Origin: Alsobacter sp040380755
Lineage (GTDB): Bacteria; Pseudomonadota; Alphaproteobacteria; Rhizobiales; Beijerinckiaceae
DNA length: 39,602 nt
Reading direction: 5' to 3'
NCBI GenBank assembly: GCA_040380755.1
Contig: JBEIIL010000018.1
Location: 1 to 39,602 of the forward strand
In this document: positions 33,670 through 39,602 of the stretch, piece by piece
How positions within the stretch are numbered: position 1 is the first letter of the stretch
Layout: the number at the start of each line of letters is the position of its first letter
Translations under genes and position numbers: made by a program
The notes under the pieces: generated by a model
Seen by the model: the letters and a program-made list of their open reading frames with translations, nothing else
What the model was told of the DNA's origin: nothing
Database searches by the model: none

Positions 33670-34182
33670 TCAGTAGCCGACCGCGCCGCGCTTCTGGCCG
33701 AAGCCGGGGATGAAGCACGAGCACGACGTGCCATATGGCAGGCGGCGGGTGCCGCAATTGCCGCGCGCGGTAATGCAGATATTCGAGTACTGCTGCGGAC
33801 GGCCATAACCATAGCTGGGGCGACCACCGCCGTAGTAGCTCGGCGGAGGGCCGCCGTAGTAGCCCGGCGGCGGGCCGCCGTAGTAGCCCGGCGGCGGACC
33901 GCCATAGCCCGGCGGTGGCCGATTGTAGTTCGGCCGCTGATAGGCGCCCGGTGGCGGGCGGTTATAGTTCGGCCGCTGATAGGCGTCCGGCGGCGGGCGG
34001 TTGTAGTTCGGCCGCTGATAGTTGCCCGGCGGACGGTTGTTGGGACGGCCATAGCCCGGGTTGCCAATGTAGCCGGGCTCGCCCGGTTGGGGAGCGCTGT
34101 CCGAGGCCGCGGATGCGGCGAGTGGGATCAGGGCGGCGGCACTGATCAGGGCGGCCAGGATGGGGACGATAGTCCGACGCAT
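33670..34182 (-). CDS. Secreted Pro/Tyr/Asn-repeat protein with Cys-rich C-terminus
   Basis: The 170-residue precursor has a signal peptide (RRTIVPILAALISAAALIPLAASA). A low-complexity region follows: YQRPNYNRPPP units at a 13-residue step, then GGPPPGYY/GGPPPSYY units at 8 residues. The C-terminal 35 residues carry four Cys (ICITARGNCGTRR, GTSCSCFIPGFGQ) and look folded. ATG 34182 follows GGAGGA. The architecture is that of an extended, disulphide-capped envelope or surface protein; Pro/Tyr-rich repeats can be adhesive or cross-linkable, but no function is known. It is flanked by murA and DUF2948, both unrelated in role. Confidence 0.78.
   Translation of the reverse strand: MRRTIVPILAALISAAALIPLAASAASDSAPQPGEPGYIGNPGYGRPNNRPPGNYQRPNYNRPPPDAYQRPNYNRPPPGAYQRPNYNRPPPGYGGPPPGYYGGPPPGYYGGPPPSYYGGGRPSYGYGRPQQYSNICITARGNCGTRRLPYGTSCSCFIPGFGQKRGAVGY
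33838..34045 (-). repeat. Coding tandem repeats of 39 bp and 24 bp
   Basis: Within the Pro/Tyr gene the DNA for YQRPNYNRPPPxA repeats three times at a 39-bp period. The DNA for the GGPPPGYY unit repeats about three times at 24 bp. Copies are nearly identical, so slippage could change protein length between strains. Confidence 0.75.
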
Positions 34183-34209
34183 CAGGTGGATCCTCCAGAT
34201 TGCGAGCGC

Positions 34210-34238
34210 ATAACAGCCTCGAATTGTGGATTTCGCAA
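34210..34238 (-). promoter_or_regulatory. Promoter candidate of the Pro/Tyr-repeat gene
   Basis: On the minus strand TTGCGA (34233-34238) and TGTTAT (34210-34215) are separated by 17 bp, 28 bp before the start codon at 34182. This is a reasonable sigma-70-type pair with a short leader containing the GGAGGA site. Confidence 0.4.
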
Positions 34239-34395
34239 GGTCACGTCCGCGCGGTGAGGTCACGGTCCCGTCTGCCGGCCCACATCCGCAGGGGAACGGC
34301 AGGCGGTGGTCGAAGGTTCCCTGCTCATGCCCGGAGGCGTGAGTTGCACCCCGGACGAGGCCCGGCTACAGGGTCGGACGAACCGGGAGTCACCC

Positions 34396-34851
34396 ATGGA
34401 CAGACTGAAGCTGGTCGCGCTCAACGACGAGGATCTCGCCGTCCTCTCCGCGCACCTGCAGGACGCCGTCCTCAAGGTCGGCGACATGACCTATCTGGCC
34501 CGCGAGAAGCGGTTTGCGCTGGTCGTGAACCGGTTCGACTGGGCAGGAGCGGCCGGTGGACTGCGCCGCCGCCGGCGCACCGGGGTGCATTTCGACCGCG
34601 TTCTGAAGGTGCAGGCCAACCGGTTGCGCACGACGGTGCCCGACGCTGTGGTCAATCTTCTGGCGGTGATCTTCACCCCTGCCGACGCGCCGTCCGGGCA
34701 TGTAACCCTGGTGTTTTCGGGCGGCGCCGCGCTGCGCCTCGAGGTCGAGTGCCTGGAGGCCCAGATGAGCGATCTCGGCCCGGTCTGGGAGACCCAGAGC
34801 ACGCCGGTCCACGACCCGGACGGCGAGCCCGCCACCACGGCGGAGGGCTGA
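34396..34851 (+). CDS. DUF2948 family protein
   Basis: The 151-residue cytoplasmic protein begins LKLVALNDEDLAVLSAHLQD and includes VGDMTYLAREKRFALVVNRFDW and an Arg-rich RRRRRTGVHFDRV, then ALRLEVECLEAQMSDLGPVW. These match the alphaproteobacterial DUF2948 family, which is found next to hisD and has no known function. ATG 34396 is chosen over an in-frame upstream codon because the extra 30 residues lack family similarity; GGGAG precedes it. It is separated from hisD by one base, so the two are co-translated. Confidence 0.87.
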   Translation: MDRLKLVALNDEDLAVLSAHLQDAVLKVGDMTYLAREKRFALVVNRFDWAGAAGGLRRRRRTGVHFDRVLKVQANRLRTTVPDAVVNLLAVIFTPADAPSGHVTLVFSGGAALRLEVECLEAQMSDLGPVWETQSTPVHDPDGEPATTAEG

Positions 34852-34852
34852 G

Positions 34853-36148
34853 ATGGTCATGCGCCTCGATGCGCGCGATCCCGGCTTCGAGGCCACCTTC
34901 GCCGCATTGCTTGCCACCAAGCGGGAGGTCTCCGAAGACGTCGACGCGGTCGTCCGCGACATCATCGCGTCGGTCGTGGCCGGCGGCGACGCGGCCCTGA
35001 TCGCGGCGACGCGCCGCTTCGATCGGCTCGACCTCGATGCCGCGCAACTGGCGGTCACCGAGGATGAGGTCGACGCCGCCCACGCCCGCTGCGATCCCGC
35101 TGCGGTTGCGGCTCTGCGCCTCGCCCGCGACCGGATCGAGGCCTACCACGCCCGCCAGCTGCCAGCCGACGGCCGCCATGTGGACGGGCTGGGTGTCGAG
35201 CTCGGCCATCGCTGGACCGCCATCGGCGCCGTCGGCCTTTATGTCCCCGGCGGCACGGCGAGCTACCCCTCGTCGGTGCTGATGAACGCCGTGCCGGCCC
35301 GGGTCGCCGGCGTGCCCCGCATCGTCATGGTGGTGCCGTCGCCCGACGGCGTGCTCAACCCGCTGGTGCTGGCGGCGGCGCGCATCGCCGGCGTGTCCGA
35401 GATCTACCGGGTCGGCGGCGCCCAGGCGATCGCCGCGCTGGCCTATGGCACGGCCACCATCCGGCCGGTCGACAAGATCGTCGGCCCCGGCAATGCCTAT
35501 GTGGCCGCGGCCAAGCGGCGTGTCTTCGGCCAGGTCGGAATCGACATGATCGCCGGCCCCTCCGAGGTGGTGGTGATGGCCGATGCGACCGCGAATCCAG
35601 ACTGGATTGCCGCGGACCTGTTGGCCCAGGCCGAGCACGACACGGCGGCCCAGTCGATCCTCATCACCGACGATGCCGGCCTCGCCGACGCCGTCTGCGC
35701 CGCCGTCGAGGGTCGCCTCGCGACCTTGCCGCGGGCCGAGATCGCGCGCGCCAGCTGGCACGACTTCGGCGCGGTCATCCTCGTCGGCAGCCTCGCGGCG
35801 GCCGTGCCGCTCGTCGATCGCCTTGCGCCGGAGCATCTGGAGATCGAGGCTGCGGATGCGGACGCGCTGTCTGACAGCGTCCGCAACGCGGGTGCAATTT
35901 TCCTGGGAAGCCACACGCCCGAGGCCATCGGCGACTATGTCGGCGGCCCCAACCACGTGCTGCCCACGGCCCGGTCGGCGCGCTTCTCGTCGGGCCTCGG
36001 TGTTCTGGATTTCATGAAGCGCACCAGCATCCTCAAATGCGGCCCCGAGGCGCTGCGCGCCTTGGGACCGGCGGCGATTGCGCTCGGCCGGGCAGAGGGC
36101 CTCGAGGGCCATGCCCGCTCCGTTGCGGTCCGGCTCAACCTGGGATAG
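34853..36148 (+). CDS. hisD: Histidinol dehydrogenase HisD
   Basis: This 431-residue Zn enzyme performs the last two oxidations of histidine synthesis (L-histidinol to L-histidine with NAD+). Seen: GLYVPGGTASYPSSVLMNAV, GPGNAYVAAAKRRVFGQVGID, GPSEVVVMAD, the Zn-ligand Gln/His in LAQAEHDTAAQS, the catalytic-base region APEHLEIEA, and GPNHVLPT near the end. The length is standard. ATG 34853 follows GGAGG within the DUF2948 tail. It heads the typical group hisD-UPF0262-phosphatase with short spacing (8 bp, then 2 bp). Confidence 0.96.
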   Translation: MVMRLDARDPGFEATFAALLATKREVSEDVDAVVRDIIASVVAGGDAALIAATRRFDRLDLDAAQLAVTEDEVDAAHARCDPAAVAALRLARDRIEAYHARQLPADGRHVDGLGVELGHRWTAIGAVGLYVPGGTASYPSSVLMNAVPARVAGVPRIVMVVPSPDGVLNPLVLAAARIAGVSEIYRVGGAQAIAALAYGTATIRPVDKIVGPGNAYVAAAKRRVFGQVGIDMIAGPSEVVVMADATANPDWIAADLLAQAEHDTAAQSILITDDAGLADAVCAAVEGRLATLPRAEIARASWHDFGAVILVGSLAAAVPLVDRLAPEHLEIEAADADALSDSVRNAGAIFLGSHTPEAIGDYVGGPNHVLPTARSARFSSGLGVLDFMKRTSILKCGPEALRALGPAAIALGRAEGLEGHARSVAVRLNLG

Positions 36149-36156
36149 GGGCAGCG

Positions 36157-36645
36157 ATGGGCAACACGCCTGCAGACCCGGCGCGACGGCTCGTCGCGGT
36201 GACGCTCGACGAGATCTCGATCGGGCGTGGCATGCCCGAGCAGGAACACGAGCGTGCGGTCGCCATCTACGACCTCATTGAATCCAACAGCTTCGCGCTT
36301 CCAAGCCATGCGGGCGGCCCCTACCGGCTGCACCTCGCGATGGTGTCGAACAAGCTGGCGATGGATGTCCGCGACGCAAAGGGCGACAGCATCATTGTCC
36401 ACATCCTGTCGCTGGCGCCGTTCCGCAGCGTCGTCCGCGACTATTTTCTCGTCTGCGAGAGCTATTACGCAGCGATCCGCACGGCCAGCGCCGCCCAGAT
36501 CGAGGCCATCGACATGGGGCGTCGCGGCCTCCACAACGAGGCTGCGGAGCTGCTCGTGCAGCGCCTCGAGGGCAAGATCCAGGTTGATTTCGACACGGCC
36601 AGACGCCTGTTCACGCTGATCACGGCGCTGCACTGGAAAGGCTGA
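36157..36645 (+). CDS. UPF0262 family protein
   Basis: The 162-residue protein matches UPF0262: RLVAVTLDEISIGRGMPEQE, HERAVAIYDLIESNSF, PYRLHLAMVSNKLAMDV, FRSVVRDYFLVCESYYAAI and FDTARRLFTLITALHWKG. The family is confined to Alphaproteobacteria and always neighbours hisD; its function is unknown. ATG 36157 sits 8 bp after hisD. The next gene starts 2 bp downstream, so they are likely one transcript. Confidence 0.9.
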   Translation: MGNTPADPARRLVAVTLDEISIGRGMPEQEHERAVAIYDLIESNSFALPSHAGGPYRLHLAMVSNKLAMDVRDAKGDSIIVHILSLAPFRSVVRDYFLVCESYYAAIRTASAAQIEAIDMGRRGLHNEAAELLVQRLEGKIQVDFDTARRLFTLITALHWKG

Positions 36646-36647
36646 GC

Positions 36648-37106
36648 ATGGAGCCTGGCGGAGGCGGCGGACGGCGCGTCGGGGCGGTCCTCTTCGCCTG
36701 CGCATTCAATGCCGTGCGCTCGCCCATGGCGGAGGCGCTGGCGCGGCACTATTTCGGGCGCTCCATCTATGTCCAGTCGGCCGGCGTGCGGAAGGGTGAT
36801 CCCGATCCGTTCGTCACCGCGGTCCTCGACGAGATCGGCATCGACGGCAGCCGCCACAAGCCGCGCACCCTCGACGAACTCAAGGACTGGGAGGGGCTGA
36901 ACTTCGATCTGATCGTCAGCCTCAGCCCCGAGGCGCACCACCGTGCACTGGAACTGACGCGCACCAGCGCGATCGAGGCCGAGTACTGGCCGACGGCGGA
37001 CCCAACGCTGGTGCAGGGTTCGCGCGAACAGATGCTGGACGCCTACCGGGCGGTGCGTGACACGCTGCTCAAGCGCATCAAGCAGCGGCTGGCCCGCACC
37101 GGCTGA
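36648..37106 (+). CDS. Low-molecular-weight protein tyrosine phosphatase family protein
   Basis: The 152-residue enzyme has the P-loop CAFNAVRSP (Cys18, Arg24, Ser25; C-x5-R-S) near the N-terminus and an Asp118 in YWPTADPTLVQG at the general-acid position. This is the full catalytic set of the LMW phosphatase/arsenate reductase superfamily. Clustering with hisD and UPF0262 is conserved in Alphaproteobacteria, suggesting phosphatase rather than arsenate reductase, but the substrate is unknown. The opening MEPGGGGGRR is Gly-rich and may be non-structured. It is the last gene of the operon; infA, often next, is not here. Confidence 0.87.
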   Translation: MEPGGGGGRRVGAVLFACAFNAVRSPMAEALARHYFGRSIYVQSAGVRKGDPDPFVTAVLDEIGIDGSRHKPRTLDELKDWEGLNFDLIVSLSPEAHHRALELTRTSAIEAEYWPTADPTLVQGSREQMLDAYRAVRDTLLKRIKQRLARTG

Positions 37107-37165
37107 AGCGTCATCTTGCCAAGTGGACGCCGGTTGGAAGACAAAGGTGATGTGAAAACAAAGAG

Positions 37166-37489
37166 CTAGAGACCCGCCGCACGGGCCAGCGTCGCGGCTG
37201 TCAGGCCCGCGACCAGCGCCAGTAATTCGTTGCGCCGCACCAGCATCGCGGCAAATCCGGCCCCGATCGCCAGCATCGCAACCGGGCCGCCGCGCACCGC
37301 CATGGGCAGGACCGTGGCGATCACGATGGAGCCGGGCAGCGCCGCCAGACCGCGCCGCACGAAGGGGGTGATCGGCACATGGCCCATCATCCACACCCCG
37401 AGGATGCGGCACAGATAGGTCGCCGCCGTCATCGCCAGGATGGCCGCCATCGTGCCCGGGTCGACGCCGAGGAGATCGTCAGTTCGCAT
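37166..37489 (-). CDS. azlD: AzlD-family branched-chain amino-acid transport subunit
   Basis: The 107-residue membrane protein has four short helices with TMAAILAMTAATYLCRILG, the conserved Pro-rich junction VRRGLAALPGSIVIATVLP, and a final LVAGLTAATLARA. AzlD pairs with AzlC to export branched-chain amino acids or analogues. Its ATG 37489 overlaps the azlC stop by 11 bp, so translation is coupled. Confidence 0.92.
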   Translation of the reverse strand: MRTDDLLGVDPGTMAAILAMTAATYLCRILGVWMMGHVPITPFVRRGLAALPGSIVIATVLPMAVRGGPVAMLAIGAGFAAMLVRRNELLALVAGLTAATLARAAGL

Positions 37490-38201
37490 CGCCAGTCTCC
37501 GGCAGCAGGGCGCCGGCGAGCGCGCCCGCCATCGCGCCAGCCATGATGAACGCGTAGCCGGGCAGCAGCGCCCAGACCGTCAGTGCGACCGCGCCGGCTA
37601 TGCCCCAGATCACGGCATCGCGACGGCCTTTCCACAGCGGCACGATCATGGCCGCAAAGAAGATCGGCATCACCAGGTCAATCCCGAACTGCTCGGGGCG
37701 GGTGATGAATCCGCCGGCGAGCCGTCCCGGAATGGTGCCCACCACCCAGAACACCCACAGGGTCGCGCCGGCACCAATCAGCACTCCGGCATCACGCCCG
37801 CCGGAGGCACGATAGCGTTCGCCCAGCACCCAGTTGGCGTCGGTGAGCAGGAACAGGCTGGGCCACAGCACCGGGCCGGGCAGCCCGCCGATCCAGGGCT
37901 GTAGCGATGCACCCTGCAGGATCAGGCGGGCATTGATCGTGAATGTCAGGAGCGCAACGCCGAGGATGGAGGTGAGGGACCAGCTGCCGGTCCACAGCTC
38001 GAGGCCGACGAGCTGCGCCGCCCCCGCGTAGACGAGCCCGCTCATCAGCACCGTTTCGGTCAGGCTCATACCCTTCTGGGCCGCGGCCGTGCCGAATGCC
38101 GATGCGAAGAACACGATCCCGGGCAAGATCGGCATGATCATGCGCGCGCCCAGCAGCACGCCGGCGCGCGTCAGCGGGGGCGCCGGCGGGGACGCTCTCA
38201 A
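37479..38201 (-). CDS. azlC: AzlC-family branched-chain amino-acid permease
   Basis: The 240-residue protein has the family hallmarks ARMIMPILPGIVFFASAFGT, SLTETVLMSGLVYAGAAQLV and LTDANWVLGERYR, plus about seven helices. It is the large subunit of an AzlCD exporter in the inner membrane. The start used is TTG 38201; it overlaps the stop of a short upstream frame (TTGA), which favours coupled initiation, but a strong ribosome-binding site is absent. ATG 38141 would cut into the conserved first helix. No Lrp-type regulator is adjacent. Confidence 0.9.
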   Translation of the reverse strand: MRASPPAPPLTRAGVLLGARMIMPILPGIVFFASAFGTAAAQKGMSLTETVLMSGLVYAGAAQLVGLELWTGSWSLTSILGVALLTFTINARLILQGASLQPWIGGLPGPVLWPSLFLLTDANWVLGERYRASGGRDAGVLIGAGATLWVFWVVGTIPGRLAGGFITRPEQFGIDLVMPIFFAAMIVPLWKGRRDAVIWGIAGAVALTVWALLPGYAFIMAGAMAGALAGALLPETGDAN

Positions 38202-38434
38202 GCCGGCCCCGTTTCCTCGCGGCGACGCCGGACCCGCCAGCCGGTTCTGAGCCCGAAGGCGACCTCGATCGCCGTCAACCTGTCTTCGAGTGCACGCAGC
38301 AGCCCATCACCAAACCAGTGAAGGACGTCCACGCGAGACTGGGCCGCCGGATATCCGGACAAAGCCATGCCGATCACCGCAACGCGCCCAGACAGGTTGG
38401 CCGCAACACTGACGACAACAAGGTCGACCAGTAC
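38198..38434 (-). pseudogene. Short open frame upstream of azlC, possible gene remnant
   Basis: A frame of 78 codons between stops reads with natural-looking composition (for example DVLHWFGDGLLRALEDRLT, AIEVAFGLRTGWRVRRRREE). Its TGA overlaps the azlC TTG. The first usable starts are GTG 38377 (59 residues) or ATG 38368. In another frame just upstream, ATG 38452 opens IQFNEYWSTLL and soon stops, as if the two belonged to one frameshifted gene. I do not recognise the family. It might be a small real gene, a decayed gene, or chance. The rest of the gap 38202-38503 holds nothing else I can see. Confidence 0.3.
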
Positions 38435-38503
38435 TCATTGAACTGAATCATCTGTCCCCTGCCGATTTGCCTTCAGCTACGCGCTGGCAATCCACGTGGA
38501 GGA

Positions 38504-39190
38504 TTATCCGCTGACCTGCTGCTCCGCCCTGCGGCGCCTCAGCAGTACGCCCGCCAAGACGACGAGCGCCGCTCCCCCGGCTGCCGCAACGAGGTGCCAG
38601 GACACGGCGGCGGGGCCGATCCAAGCCACCACCCATGGATCCTTGGCGATCATCTCACCCCCGATCCAGCCAAGCAGCGCCGCGCCGGCCCAGACGAAGA
38701 TCGGGTAGCGGGAGATCAGGCCCATGATCAGTGTCGATCCGAAAATGATCAGCGGGATCGAGATGACGAGGCCGAAAATGAACAGCGGCACGTTGCCATC
38801 CGCAACCGCGGCGATTGCAACGACATTGTCGAGGCTCATGACGGCGTCGGCGATCGCGATGGTTCGTACAGCCTGCCAAAGCGTCTCGCTCTCGCTGACG
38901 TGGCTCGTTTCCTCATCCTCTCCCATAGCCAGCTTGATGGCGATCCAGAACAACAGCACGCCGCCGATGGCGCCAAGAAGCGGAATGGCGAGCAACCAGC
39001 TGATCACGATCGCGAAGATGATCCGCAGCCCGATCGCGACGCTGGCACCCAGGAAAATGCCGATCCGTCGCTGGTGGGCTGGCAACGAGCGACACGCGAG
39101 GGCGATGACCACGGCGTTGTCACCGGACAGGAGAAGGTCGATCCAGATGATCTGGAGGACCTGGACCAGCGTCTGCGACGTGAATTCCAT
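38504..39190 (-). CDS. TerC-family (YjbE-type) integral membrane protein
   Basis: The 228-residue protein has seven hydrophobic segments with two internally repeated acidic motifs, LLSGDNAVVIALA (near the start) and DAVMSLDNVVAIAAVA (middle), the TerC signature likely to bind a metal ion. Relatives export manganese or contribute to tellurite resistance. ATG 39190 is preferred over ATG 39208 because GGAG sits just upstream of the former only. An Arg-rich end (LLRRRRAEQQ) is cytoplasmic. I see no room for a manganese riboswitch in the 70 bp before it. Confidence 0.88.
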   Translation of the reverse strand: MEFTSQTLVQVLQIIWIDLLLSGDNAVVIALACRSLPAHQRRIGIFLGASVAIGLRIIFAIVISWLLAIPLLGAIGGVLLFWIAIKLAMGEDEETSHVSESETLWQAVRTIAIADAVMSLDNVVAIAAVADGNVPLFIFGLVISIPLIIFGSTLIMGLISRYPIFVWAGAALLGWIGGEMIAKDPWVVAWIGPAAVSWHLVAAAGGAALVVLAGVLLRRRRAEQQVSG

Positions 39191-39259
39191 GACAGCTCCG
39201 GTGCCCATGCGCGGCAGCGCATAAAAAAGCAGAGTGTGTATGTAGGACGTTCGCGTTGG

Positions 39260-39602
39260 TTATGCGAGTGCGTCGGCGATGGCTTTTCCACAGTCCGTTG
39301 TGCCGCTCCGTCCGCCCAGATCGGCCGTGCGCAGGACCGGGGCCGCCAGCACGGTCTCGATGGCGGCGACGATGCCGCGTGCCGCCTCCTCTTCGCCGAG
39401 ATGCTCCAGCATCATCGCTGCCGACCAGATCTGGCCGACCGGATTGGCGATGCCCTTGCCGGCGATGTCGGGCGCCGAGCCGTGCACGGGCTCGAACAGT
39501 GATGGTGCGGTCCGCTCAGGATTGATGTTGCCCGACGGGGCGATGGCGATTGTCCCGGTGCAGGCCGGACCAAGGTCGGAGAGAATGTCGCCGAACAGGT
39601 TC
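39260..39602 (-). CDS. Isopropylmalate/tartrate dehydrogenase-family protein, C-terminal part (truncated by window edge)
   Basis: The last 113 residues of a beta-decarboxylating dehydrogenase are present, open to the right edge. LFGDILSDLGPACTGTIAIA contains the metal/NAD region. FEPVHGSAPDIAGKGIANPV is the family signature, and the end reads LGGRSGTTDCGKAIADALA. These enzymes oxidise 2-hydroxy acids (isopropylmalate, isocitrate, tartrate). The PSGNINPERTAPSLFEPVHG stretch and QIWSAAMMLEHLGE favour the tartrate dehydrogenase/decarboxylase (TtuC) group over LeuB, which is inference from a partial sequence. It ends 70 bp before the TerC gene on the same strand. Confidence 0.85.
   Translation of the reverse strand, partial: NLFGDILSDLGPACTGTIAIAPSGNINPERTAPSLFEPVHGSAPDIAGKGIANPVGQIWSAAMMLEHLGEEEAARGIVAAIETVLAAPVLRTADLGGRSGTTDCGKAIADALA

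Noticed and set aside
39191..39259. Manganese (yybP-ykoY) riboswitch before the TerC-family gene
   Set aside because: The gap is only about 70 bases and shows no matching conserved loops.

Overview
This 39.6 kb window comes from a high-GC (roughly two-thirds G+C) alphaproteobacterial chromosome, most likely order Hyphomicrobiales. The clues are a PodJ-type polarity protein, a haem-PAS FixL/FixJ/FixK oxygen circuit, an Agrobacterium-like cellulose cluster with BcsN, the gene order hisD-UPF0262-low-molecular-weight phosphatase, and an SLC5-STAC hybrid histidine kinase. I could not fix the genus. There is no phage, insertion sequence, CRISPR array or rRNA. Most of the window is ordinary core or shell genome with dense, well-oriented genes.

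Left part (1-13.1 kb): a truncated PodJ-like coiled-coil protein reads off the left edge. Divergent from it is a fatty-acid beta-oxidation operon (acyl-CoA dehydrogenase, thiolase, FadJ-type hydratase/dehydrogenase) closed by the only textbook U-tract terminator in the window. It is followed on the minus strand by a VOC-fold dioxygenase-like gene with two inverted repeats over its promoter, and by a 1,182-residue CrbS-like sensor kinase whose input module is a sodium/solute symporter.

Centre (13.2-21.6 kb): mscL, a PLP aminotransferase, then a compact oxygen-response locus. This contains a haem-PAS FixL-like kinase, FixJ, a stand-alone receiver protein in the position of Caulobacter FixT but without any cysteine, and a cysteine-switch-free FixK. 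A FixJ-box-like inverted pair sits before fixK. An AbrB-family membrane protein, a soluble methyl-accepting signalling protein with an apparently frameshifted N-terminus, and a small lipoprotein follow.

Cellulose block (21.6-30.4 kb): bcsA-bcsB-bcsZ-TPR protein-bcsN read as one minus-strand operon with start/stop overlaps. BcsA has a PilZ domain, so synthesis should be controlled by cyclic di-GMP. There is no BcsC outer-membrane porin in the window. The GH8 enzyme carries Asn where the usual catalytic Asp base is expected. A divergent DUF1036 secreted protein shares the intergenic region.

Right part (30.5-39.6 kb): a GSU2403-type nucleotidyltransferase stands alone, with four copies of a GTAGATACA-like motif arranged as inverted repeats directly over its ribosome-binding site and upstream region. 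This is the least explained element of the window. Then come tRNA-Thr(GGT), a 55-residue basic protein, murA, a Pro/Tyr-repeat secreted protein, DUF2948-hisD-UPF0262-phosphatase, the azlCD branched-chain amino-acid exporter pair, a TerC-family membrane protein, and the C-terminus of a tartrate/isopropylmalate-type dehydrogenase running off the right edge.
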